A DNA stretch of 64,000 nt, from assembly GCF_041916735.1 (NCBI RefSeq), contig NZ_JAYRYY010000001.1; one strand, 5' to 3'. Source of the DNA: Zoogloea sp016790385. Its GTDB lineage: Bacteria; Pseudomonadota; Gammaproteobacteria; Burkholderiales; Rhodocyclaceae. The notes beneath the pieces are model-generated. The model saw only the letters and a program-made list of their open reading frames with translations. It did not search any database and was not told where the DNA came from. The translations under genes were made by a program, and so were the position numbers. This document shows, piece by piece, positions 39,187-46,197 of this stretch (within the stretch, counting starts at the first letter, position 1; the number at the start of each line of letters is the position of its first letter).

Positions 39187-40335
39187 TTAGACCGCCATTG
39201 CGGTCATCGTTCGAAGGCTCGCCAAACTCTCACCCAGCGCAACCAGAAATCCATCCACGTCCTGCCGCACACTGCCGGCGCCCAGGCTGACTCGCACCGC
39301 TGCGCGGGCCAGATCAGGGTCAACGCCCATGGAAAGCAGCGTATGGGAGGGCGCTGGATCAGCACTGGAACAGGCCGAACCGCTCGCCACCGCAAATCCC
39401 GCCCTGTCCAGCCTACCCACCAGGGTTTCACCGTCCACGCCCGGGATGGCAAAGAAACTGGTATTGGGCAGACGTGGGGCATCCGCCGAAAACAGCTGCG
39501 CTCCCATGGCGACCAATCCCTGCTCGAGCACCTCCCGCAGCGCGGCAAGCCTGGCGCTGCGCTGATCACGCTCTGCCAGCACCACATCACAGGCTGCTGC
39601 GAAACCGACAATGGCCATCACGTTCTCGGTTCCTGAGCGCAGATTGCGCTCCTGACCGCCCCCAGCCACCAGGGGGGCCAACTCAACCCGCTTGTCGACA
39701 ATCAGCGCGCCGACTCCCAGCGGGCCTTGAATCTTGTGGGCCGACAAGCTCATTCCGTGCACGCCGAGGGCGCGAAAATCCACAGGAATCTTGCCCAATG
39801 CCTGCACCGCATCACAGTGCATCCAGCCGCCACACTTGCGGGTTGCGGCGGCAAGTGTCGCCACGTCCTGGATCACCCCGGTCTCATTGTTTGCCAGCAT
39901 GACCGAAACCATCCGAGGTCTGTCGGCAAGCACACGATCAAAGGCCTGCAAGTCAATACGCCCTGCCGTATCAACAGCAATCTCCTCACAGCGCCATCCG
40001 CTCCGAATCAACTGCCGGGCCGGCTCGCGCACGCAGGGATGTTCGATGGCGCTCAAGGCCACCAAACCGGGCTTCATCAAGGCTGCAACTCCCTTGATGA
40101 AAAGGTTGTTCGCTTCCGAACCACCGCTGGTGAAGATCACTTCAGTGGGATGTGCGTTTACAGCCGCCGCAACCCTGCTCCGCGCTTCGTCAATCGCCTT
40201 GCGGGCCGCACGTCCGTACTCATGGCGACTCGATGCATTGCCGAACCGATCACCCAGCCACGGCAGCATCGCCTCCCGCACCGACGGGGCGAGCGGCGAC
40301 GTGGCGTTGTGATCGAGATAGACCGGCGCAAACAC
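39187..40335 (-). CDS. Second cysteine desulfurase, NifS/IscS class
   Basis: 382 aa PLP desulfurase of the same class as IscS but clearly divergent. PLP lysine K201 (SLSAHK), catalytic C322 in SGSACSSADPAPSHTL, and the TSGGSEANNLFIKG cofactor block are intact, so it should be active. It lies between iscR (18 bases) and iscS (42 bases), same strand. Its acceptor is unknown; NifS-like supply to a special scaffold, or a backup for IscS, are options. The C-terminus is shorter than IscS and lacks the IscU-contacting tail. Confidence 0.9.
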   Translation of the reverse strand: MFAPVYLDHNATSPLAPSVREAMLPWLGDRFGNASSRHEYGRAARKAIDEARSRVAAAVNAHPTEVIFTSGGSEANNLFIKGVAALMKPGLVALSAIEHPCVREPARQLIRSGWRCEEIAVDTAGRIDLQAFDRVLADRPRMVSVMLANNETGVIQDVATLAAATRKCGGWMHCDAVQALGKIPVDFRALGVHGMSLSAHKIQGPLGVGALIVDKRVELAPLVAGGGQERNLRSGTENVMAIVGFAAACDVVLAERDQRSARLAALREVLEQGLVAMGAQLFSADAPRLPNTSFFAIPGVDGETLVGRLDRAGFAVASGSACSSADPAPSHTLLSMGVDPDLARAAVRVSLGAGSVRQDVDGFLVALGESLASLRTMTAMAV

Positions 40336-40353
40336 CGTGACGCTCCCGAAAAC

Positions 40354-40842
40354 TCAGGCCGTGAGCGGCAGCTTGCTGCCCGAACGACACGCCGTCCCGC
40401 CGCGCTCATCATGCAGCACCGACACCGAACTCGCCTTCTGACGCTGCTGTTCAACCAGACAGGCAAGCGTGACCGAATGGAGGTACTCATACATCCGGCG
40501 ATTGAGATTGGTCCATAGCTCGTGGGTCATGCAACGATGCTCGTCATGGCAGTTTTCCTTACCGCCGCACGACGTGGCATCCAGGGGCTCATCCACCGCC
40601 GCAATGATGTCGGCGACCGTGATCGCATCCATCTCCCGCGCCAGAGCATAGCCACCACCCGGGCCGCGGACACTGCTGACCAGTTCGAAGCGCCGCAGCT
40701 TTCCGAAAAGTTGCTCCAGGTAGGAAAGCGAGATCTTCTGGCGATCGGCAATGCCGGCCAGCGTCACCGGCCCGTCCGAACAACGAAGCGCCAGATCGAT
40801 CATCGCCGTGACAGCAAAACGACCTTTGGTGGTGAGTCTCAT
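40354..40842 (-). CDS. iscR: Fe-S-responsive transcription factor IscR
   Basis: 162 aa Rrf2 family repressor of the isc operon. N-terminal winged helix (MRLTTKGRFAVTAMIDLAL) and the [2Fe-2S] ligands C92, C98, C104 and H107, all at E. coli positions. Start at the ATG at 40842; an open frame extends 14 codons upstream through the operator region and is not credible. Holo-IscR would repress this operon through the operators just upstream. Confidence 0.97.
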   Translation of the reverse strand: MRLTTKGRFAVTAMIDLALRCSDGPVTLAGIADRQKISLSYLEQLFGKLRRFELVSSVRGPGGGYALAREMDAITVADIIAAVDEPLDATSCGGKENCHDEHRCMTHELWTNLNRRMYEYLHSVTLACLVEQQRQKASSVSVLHDERGGTACRSGSKLPLTA

Positions 40843-40867
40843 GTCGGCCCCCGGGGTGGATGGATGA

Positions 40868-40892
40868 ATAGTTGAACAATTCACTCAACAAT
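40868..40892 (-). promoter_or_regulatory. IscR type-1-like operator, promoter-proximal
   Basis: A 25-base imperfect palindrome reading ATAGTTGA ... CTCAACAAT on the plus strand. It matches 21 of 25 positions of the published E. coli type-1 IscR consensus (ATASYYGACTR, three A/T, YAGTCRRSTAT), counted by hand. Covers the -10 and the likely start site of the iscR promoter. Confidence 0.7.
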
Positions 40893-40916
40893 ACCAAACC
40901 CGACAAAATCAATCAA
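40888..40916 (-). promoter_or_regulatory. Promoter of the isc operon
   Basis: Minus-strand -35 TTGATT (40911-40916) and -10 TATTGT (40888-40893) with a 17-base spacer, 46 bases before the iscR ATG. Overlapped by both IscR-like operators, as at the E. coli iscR promoter. Confidence 0.7.
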
Positions 40917-40920
40917 CTAT
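40896..40920 (-). promoter_or_regulatory. IscR type-1-like operator, promoter-distal
   Basis: A 25-base site, minus strand reading ATAGTTGATT ... GTCGGGTTT. It matches 22 of 25 positions of the type-1 consensus, counted by hand. Covers the -35 hexamer. Three bases separate it from the proximal site, so two IscR dimers would lie side by side on the helix. Confidence 0.75.
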
Positions 40921-40943
40921 TTCCGGGGCCCCGAAAGCCGCCT

Positions 40944-41708
40944 TCAATCGACCATCCTGCCCAGACCTTTGGGGTCAAACCCATCCTCCGCCTTGGCTGC
41001 GGCGTCAGCACAAATCCCACACTCGGCAAGTCGTTCCACCAACACCCGGATTCGCCGATCCGTCTCCACGGCGTGATCCAACAATCCATGGAGCGCCTTG
41101 GAAACCGGGTCATCCATATCCCGCGTGACACCATAAGCAGTAAATCCCATCTGCTCCGCCTTGGCCTCCCGCTCGCGATTCAGCCCATCTGCACCGGCTT
41201 CAATGACACGGGCCGGATTGCCCACCGCGGTCGCCCCCGCCGGTACCGGCTTCACGACCACCGCATTGGAACCCACCTTGGCCCCGTCGCCCACCTCAAA
41301 CCCCCCGAGCACTTTGGCACCCGCACCAATGACCACCCCGCGCCCGAGGGTCGGATGACGCTTGGTCCCCCTGTAAAGCGAGGTGCCGCCCAAGGTCACA
41401 CCCTGATAGATCGTGCAGTCGTCCCCGACCTCAGCGGTCTCCCCGATCACCACACCCATGCCATGATCGATGAACACCCGACGGCCAATCGTCGCCCCAG
41501 GGTGAATCTCGATCCCGGTGAGCATCCGCCCAATGTGGCTCGTAAATCGACCAAGCCAGCGAAATCCGCGCTGCCATGCCCAGTGGGCGACGCGATGCAG
41601 CCACAGGGCATGCATGCCGGGGTAGCAGGTGAGCACTTCCCAACTGGAGCGAGCCGCCGGGTCCCGCTCGAGAACATTGGCCACGTCTTCACGCAGACGA
41701 CTGAACAT
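40944..41708 (-). CDS. cysE: Serine O-acetyltransferase
   Basis: 254 aa hexapeptide-repeat enzyme making O-acetylserine for cysteine synthesis. Catalytic His in IDHGMGVVIGETA (H82); beta-helix about 65-175, then a 60-residue C-terminal tail containing two Cys. Start at the ATG at 41708 with GGAG nine bases upstream; an upstream in-frame ATG at 41744 has no such site. It is shorter at the N-terminus than enteric CysE. It lies next to iscR, so cysteine supply and its use by the desulfurases are encoded side by side. Confidence 0.95.
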   Translation of the reverse strand: MFSRLREDVANVLERDPAARSSWEVLTCYPGMHALWLHRVAHWAWQRGFRWLGRFTSHIGRMLTGIEIHPGATIGRRVFIDHGMGVVIGETAEVGDDCTIYQGVTLGGTSLYRGTKRHPTLGRGVVIGAGAKVLGGFEVGDGAKVGSNAVVVKPVPAGATAVGNPARVIEAGADGLNREREAKAEQMGFTAYGVTRDMDDPVSKALHGLLDHAVETDRRIRVLVERLAECGICADAAAKAEDGFDPKGLGRMVD

Positions 41709-41795
41709 GGGGAAAAACTCCGAAATAATGAACACCCAAGACATCCATAGAGGACAGAAGCCCGTTCAGGCCCGTCAATTTCCGACTATTTTAGT

Positions 41796-42518
41796 CTACT
41801 TCTTCTCGAAGGCACTCAGCATCCCACGCAGGATGTTGATCTCATCCTTCTCCAGCCGGATACGTCCGAACAGACGCCGCAGGCGTGGCCAAAGGCGTTT
41901 GGAATTCTCAGGATTGAAAAAGCCGCTGGCAGTGATTGCTCGGTCGAGGTGCGCATAGAAACCTTCGATCTGCTCATGCGTAGCCGGCTCGAATTCGATT
42001 GAGGGTGCAGGCCCCGGATTCACCGCTGCCATGCGCAATTCGTAGCACAGCACCTGCACAGCCGCACCAAGGTTCAGGGACGAGTAGGATTCGCTGACCG
42101 GCACCTTCACGGGCATGTGACACAAGGCGACGTCCTCATTACTCAGCCCCTTGGTCTCATTGCCGAAGACAAGGGCCACATTACCGTGACCAGCGAACCG
42201 AACGATGTCGGCCGCGGCCTCACGAGCCCATTTCATCGGCACCGCCATCTCCCGCCGGCGCGCCGTCAGCGCCGCTGCGAAGACAGTCCCTTCCAGCGCT
42301 TCAGCCAGGGAATCCACAACCCGCGCGCCGGCGAGGATATCGTCGGCACCAGCCGCGCGGGCGCTTGCCACCGGGTCGGGAAAACTATGGGGCGATACGA
42401 GGACAAGCTGACTCAGGCCCATTGTCTTCATGGCCCTGGCGGCTGCACCGATATTGCCGGGATGACTGGTTCGGGAGAGAACAACACGCACGCGCCCAAG
42501 CGCGTTATCGAGGTTCAT
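41796..42518 (-). CDS. trmJ: tRNA (cytidine/uridine-2'-O-)-methyltransferase TrmJ
   Basis: 240 aa SPOUT methyltransferase modifying ribose 32 of several tRNAs. Motif blocks HPGNIGAAARAM (19-30), VFGNETKGLSN (117-127) and YSSLNLGAAVQ (145-155) form the knotted SAM site; the C-terminal 70 residues are the TrmJ extension. Start at the ATG at 42518. Upstream of cysE and the isc operon, as its E. coli homologue yfhQ is next to iscR. Confidence 0.94.
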   Translation of the reverse strand: MNLDNALGRVRVVLSRTSHPGNIGAAARAMKTMGLSQLVLVSPHSFPDPVASARAAGADDILAGARVVDSLAEALEGTVFAAALTARRREMAVPMKWAREAAADIVRFAGHGNVALVFGNETKGLSNEDVALCHMPVKVPVSESYSSLNLGAAVQVLCYELRMAAVNPGPAPSIEFEPATHEQIEGFYAHLDRAITASGFFNPENSKRLWPRLRRLFGRIRLEKDEINILRGMLSAFEKK

Positions 42519-42595
42519 ATTAAAATGTGCGGTTTTCCAAATTAGAGTCGACCGGTGGGCCTTCTGCCCGGGCCGGCAGACCTTGCCAGACACCC

Positions 42596-43402
42596 ATGCA
42601 TCCCACTCTGAACATCGCCATCAAGGCCGCACGCCGTGCCGCCACCGTTATCAACCGGGCCTCCCTCGACCTGGATCTGATCCGCGTCGAGATCAAGAGC
42701 CCCAATGATTTTGTGTCTGAGGTCGATCGGGCTGCCGAAGAAGCCATCATCCAGGTGCTCCGCGAGGCCTATCCGAGCCACAGCATTTTAGCAGAAGAGT
42801 CCGGCGAGACCGGCCCGGAGGCGGAGACCGAATATCAGTGGATCATCGACCCCCTCGACGGCACCACCAACTTTCTGCATGGCTTTCCCCAGTACGCGAT
42901 CTCCATCGCGCTGGCCCGCAAAGGGGTGGTTGAGCAGGCGGTGGTTTTCGACCCCAACCGCAACGAGATGTTCACCGCCTCCAAGGGAGCCGGCGCCTTC
43001 CTGAACGACCGCCGCATCCGCGTCTCGAAACGCATCAAGCTTCAGGACGCGCTGGTTGGCACGGGCTTCCCCTACCGCCAGTTTGCCAATGTCGACACCT
43101 ACCTGGCCATTTTCAAGGAACTCACCCAGAAAACGGCCGGCCTGCGGCGTCCCGGTGCGGCAGCCCTTGACCTGGCCTACGTGGCGGCCGGACGCCTTGA
43201 TGCCTTCTGGGAGTTCGGCCTGTCGCCCTGGGACATGGCAGCAGGCAGCCTGCTCATCAGCGAAGCCGGCGGCCTCGTCAGCGATCTGGCGGGTGAGTCC
43301 TCCTACCTGACCTCGGGTAACGTGGTGGCCGGCACCCCCAAGGTGTTCCCCCAGCTGCTGCAACTGATCCAGGGCCATTGCGGCGACACGCTACAGGCCT
43401 GA
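42596..43402 (+). CDS. suhB: Inositol monophosphatase family protein SuhB
   Basis: 268 aa magnesium phosphatase. Metal residues: E67 (AEESG), D85 and D88 (IIDPLDGTTNF), and the SPWDMAAG block near 210-220. SuhB is also an rRNA antitermination factor in E. coli. Start at the ATG at 42596; the frame is open 23 codons further upstream without family similarity. Divergent from trmJ (77 bases) and 9 bases ahead of the esterase. Confidence 0.93.
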   Translation: MHPTLNIAIKAARRAATVINRASLDLDLIRVEIKSPNDFVSEVDRAAEEAIIQVLREAYPSHSILAEESGETGPEAETEYQWIIDPLDGTTNFLHGFPQYAISIALARKGVVEQAVVFDPNRNEMFTASKGAGAFLNDRRIRVSKRIKLQDALVGTGFPYRQFANVDTYLAIFKELTQKTAGLRRPGAAALDLAYVAAGRLDAFWEFGLSPWDMAAGSLLISEAGGLVSDLAGESSYLTSGNVVAGTPKVFPQLLQLIQGHCGDTLQA

Positions 43403-43411
43403 CGAAGCTCC

Positions 43412-44032
43412 ATGTCCGCCCTCAATTCACTCCTGCGTCTTGCCTTGGCCTGCCTCGCGCTCGCCGGGGCGCCCGCATGGGCGGACTCCGTGCTGGTGTG
43501 GGGTGACAGCCTATCGGCGGGTTACGGCCTTCAGATTCAACAGGCTTGGCCCAGTCTGCTGGAAAAACGCTTTGCAGAAGCGAAACTGCCCCACAAGGTG
43601 GTCAATGCCAGCATCAGCGGCGAAACCACCTCGGGGGGCCGCAGCCGCCTGCCGACAGCCCTGCAAACCCACAAACCGGCAGTGGTGATCATCGAGCTGG
43701 GCGCCAACGATGGCCTGCGCGGCCTGCCGCCGAAGCTCATGGCAGCCAACCTACAGGCCATGATCGACGCCAGCCGACAAGCGGGGGCCAAGATACTGCT
43801 GGTGGGCATGCGGATGCCCCCCAATTACGGGCCTGAGTACACGGCGAGCTTCGAGAACACCTTCAAGGATCTGGCCCGCAGCAACAAGGTTCGGCTGGTG
43901 CCTTTCATGATGGAGGGCTTCGCCGACAAGCGTCAATTCTTCCAGCAGGACGGAATTCACCCGATTGCCGAAGCCCAGCCCATTATCCTCGACACCATCT
44001 GGCGAGAGCTGGCACCACTGCTGCGCCGCTAG
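43412..44032 (+). CDS. tesA: Periplasmic SGNH esterase/lysophospholipase, TesA type
   Basis: 206 aa. Signal peptide 1-24 (cleavage after PAWA). GDSLSAGYG block with nucleophile S33, GANDGLRG block and the C-terminal DGIHP with catalytic Asp-His. Family members hydrolyse acyl esters, thioesters and lysophospholipids in the periplasm. Nine bases after suhB, so probably co-transcribed, with no obvious functional link. Confidence 0.93.
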   Translation: MSALNSLLRLALACLALAGAPAWADSVLVWGDSLSAGYGLQIQQAWPSLLEKRFAEAKLPHKVVNASISGETTSGGRSRLPTALQTHKPAVVIIELGANDGLRGLPPKLMAANLQAMIDASRQAGAKILLVGMRMPPNYGPEYTASFENTFKDLARSNKVRLVPFMMEGFADKRQFFQQDGIHPIAEAQPIILDTIWRELAPLLRR

Positions 44033-44042
44033 GAACCGCACA

Positions 44043-44591
44043 TCACGGCAGCCGTAGTGAAGGGTTATGCCCCTTCACCGCACAGATTCTTTGTATGACA
44101 GCCGGCTTGGGCTCGGTCACTTCGCCTTGCTCATAGGCAATGACCGTACACGCGTCCGCAACCCGCTCAAAAAGCTCATGGGATCGGAGCAGAAAATCCG
44201 GGTTGCTCGGTTTTCCGAAGCGTTCGTTACCCGCCATGAAGGTCTCGTAGATCAGCACCCCACCATGATTCAGCGCCTGAAGGAGCAAACCCAGGCGTGG
44301 CCGGAACAGATAGTTGGTCACCACGATGGCATCAAAGTGGCGGCCTGCGTAAGGCCAGGCGCCCTCCTCCAGATCCACCTCCCACGTCTGCACATGGGGC
44401 ACTCCGGAAAGTAGCTCCAACGCCACCGCATCCCGATCCACCGCCTCCACGCGAAACCCCTTGCTGGCCAGCCAGCGGGTATGCCGCCCGCTGCCGCAGG
44501 CGAAATCTAGCACCTCCCCCCCCTCCGGGATCATGGACGCAAAGCGCATCACCCACGCAGAGGGCAGCAGGGTACCGCCGTGTCGAATCAT
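44043..44591 (-). CDS. SAM-dependent methyltransferase, substrate unknown
   Basis: 182 aa class I methyltransferase. SAM-binding motif I VLDFACGSGRHT at 28-38; acidic motif II EAVDRD; motif III-IV IVVTNYLFRP. Resembles TehB/tellurite-resistance-like small methyltransferases but no substrate can be assigned. The ATG at 44591 overlaps the dehydrogenase stop as ATGA; the frame is open seven codons further upstream. Translational coupling suggests a shared role. Confidence 0.85.
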   Translation of the reverse strand: MIRHGGTLLPSAWVMRFASMIPEGGEVLDFACGSGRHTRWLASKGFRVEAVDRDAVALELLSGVPHVQTWEVDLEEGAWPYAGRHFDAIVVTNYLFRPRLGLLLQALNHGGVLIYETFMAGNERFGKPSNPDFLLRSHELFERVADACTVIAYEQGEVTEPKPAVIQRICAVKGHNPSLRLP

Positions 44592-46048
44592 TGATCCACC
44601 CCCCCCAGACACAGATATTTCATCTCCAGATACTCGTCGATGCCATGACGGGAACCCTCCCGCCCCACACCCGATTGTTTAACGCCGCCAAAGGGCGCCA
44701 CTTCCGTGGATATGAGCCCGGCATTGATTCCCACCATTCCGTAGTCCAGTGCCTCACCAACCCGGAAAACCCGCCCTACATCCCGTGCGTAGAAATACGC
44801 TGCCAGTCCATATTCGGTATCGTTGGCCATGCGCACGGCGTCCTCTTCCGTCGTGAAGCGGAACAAGGGGGCGACCGGCCCGAAGGTTTCCTCCCGCGCG
44901 ATGAGCATTCCCGGAGTGACATCGGCCAGCACAGTTGGCATGTAAAAACGCTCCCCAGGGCCTCGCCGCCTCCCCCCGGTCAGAACCCGGGCGCCGCCGG
45001 CAACCGCATCGGCCACGTGGGCCTCAACTTTCAAGACGGCCTCATCGTCAATCAGGGGGCCGACTGAAACATCGGGTTCCAGGCCACTTCCCACCACAAG
45101 ACGCTCGACGGCAGCGCTCAGCTTGGCAGCAAACGCGTCATACACCGAATCCTGGACCAAGAGCCGGTTCGCGCATACGCATGTCTGGCCCGCATTGCGA
45201 TACTTGGAGAGCATCGCCCCCGCAACCGCAGCATCGAGATCGGCATCGTCGAAGACGATGAAAGGTGCGTTCCCGCCCAGCTCCAGGGAGAGCTTCTTGA
45301 TTGTCGGAGCACATTGCGCCATGAGCAGCCGCCCAACCTCGGTAGAGCCCGTGAAAGACAGCTTTCGCACCACCGGACTGGAGGTCAGGACATGACCGAT
45401 GGCCACCGGGTTGCCAGTGACGACATTGAGCACACCGGGCGGAAATCCAGCCTGCTCCGCCAACCTCGCCAGCGCCAGTGCGGTGAAAGGTGTCTGTTCC
45501 GCCGGCTTGACCACAACAGTGCAGCCGGCCGCCAAAGCCGGCGCCACTTTACGGGTGATCATGGCGGCAGGGAAATTCCATGGCGTGATCGCGGCGCACA
45601 CGCCCACGGGCTGACGGATCACCATGAAGCGGCGGTCCGGCCCTGTTGTTGGAATAGTCTCACCGTAGAGGCGCTTGCCTTCCTCGGCAAACCACTCCAC
45701 AAACGAGGCTGCATACGCCACCTCGCCCCGCGCCTCGGCCAAAGGCTTGCCCTGTTCAAGGGTCATCATCCGGGCAAGGTCATCCGTATGGGCCAGAATG
45801 AGCTGGAACCATCGCTGCAAAATCGCCGACCGATCCCGGGCGAGCAAGCTGCGCCATGCCGGTAACGCCGCCTCAGCAGCCGCCACAGCCCGTTCGGTCT
45901 CCGCCGCTCCCATGGCCGGCACATCCCCGAGAAAGGCGCCCGTCGCCGGATTGACGACAGACTGGCGGGCATGGTTGTCCGCATCAAGCCAGCGGCCATC
46001 CACGAATGCCTGGTTTCGATACAAGCCAGGGTGCTTGAGGGTCTGCAT
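44588..46048 (-). CDS. gabD: NAD(P)-dependent succinate-semialdehyde dehydrogenase family
   Basis: 486 aa aldehyde dehydrogenase. ITPWNFP block, KPAEQTP, general base E256 (LELGGNAP) and catalytic C290 (GQTCVCANR) are present. Best family fit is GabD (succinate semialdehyde to succinate); glutarate semialdehyde is a possible alternative substrate. Start at the ATG at 46048 (MQTLKHPGLYR); the open frame continues 19 codons upstream. No gabT or GABA gene nearby. Separated from pnp by a terminator, so it should have its own promoter in the roughly 100 bases before it, though I could not identify one. Confidence 0.87.
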   Translation of the reverse strand: MQTLKHPGLYRNQAFVDGRWLDADNHARQSVVNPATGAFLGDVPAMGAAETERAVAAAEAALPAWRSLLARDRSAILQRWFQLILAHTDDLARMMTLEQGKPLAEARGEVAYAASFVEWFAEEGKRLYGETIPTTGPDRRFMVIRQPVGVCAAITPWNFPAAMITRKVAPALAAGCTVVVKPAEQTPFTALALARLAEQAGFPPGVLNVVTGNPVAIGHVLTSSPVVRKLSFTGSTEVGRLLMAQCAPTIKKLSLELGGNAPFIVFDDADLDAAVAGAMLSKYRNAGQTCVCANRLLVQDSVYDAFAAKLSAAVERLVVGSGLEPDVSVGPLIDDEAVLKVEAHVADAVAGGARVLTGGRRRGPGERFYMPTVLADVTPGMLIAREETFGPVAPLFRFTTEEDAVRMANDTEYGLAAYFYARDVGRVFRVGEALDYGMVGINAGLISTEVAPFGGVKQSGVGREGSRHGIDEYLEMKYLCLGGVDQ

Positions 46049-46149
46049 GATCTTCCATTCCTGATCCGGATCGGCCACGACACGGCCGCAATCATCTGAT
46101 AGCACGCAGCGATGCAGGTTCCCACGCTCCGCATGTGCAATCCGCCATG

Positions 46150-46173
46150 AAAAGCGGGCGCCGCAGCGCCCGC
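46150..46173 (-). terminator. Intrinsic terminator after pnp
   Basis: Minus-strand 8-bp GC stem GCGGGCGC/GCGCCCGC (46154-46161 and 46166-46173) with a four-base loop, followed by TTTT. It begins 25 bases after the pnp stop. Confidence 0.85.
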
Positions 46174-46197
46174 CTTCACCATCACAAAACGCCCTAC

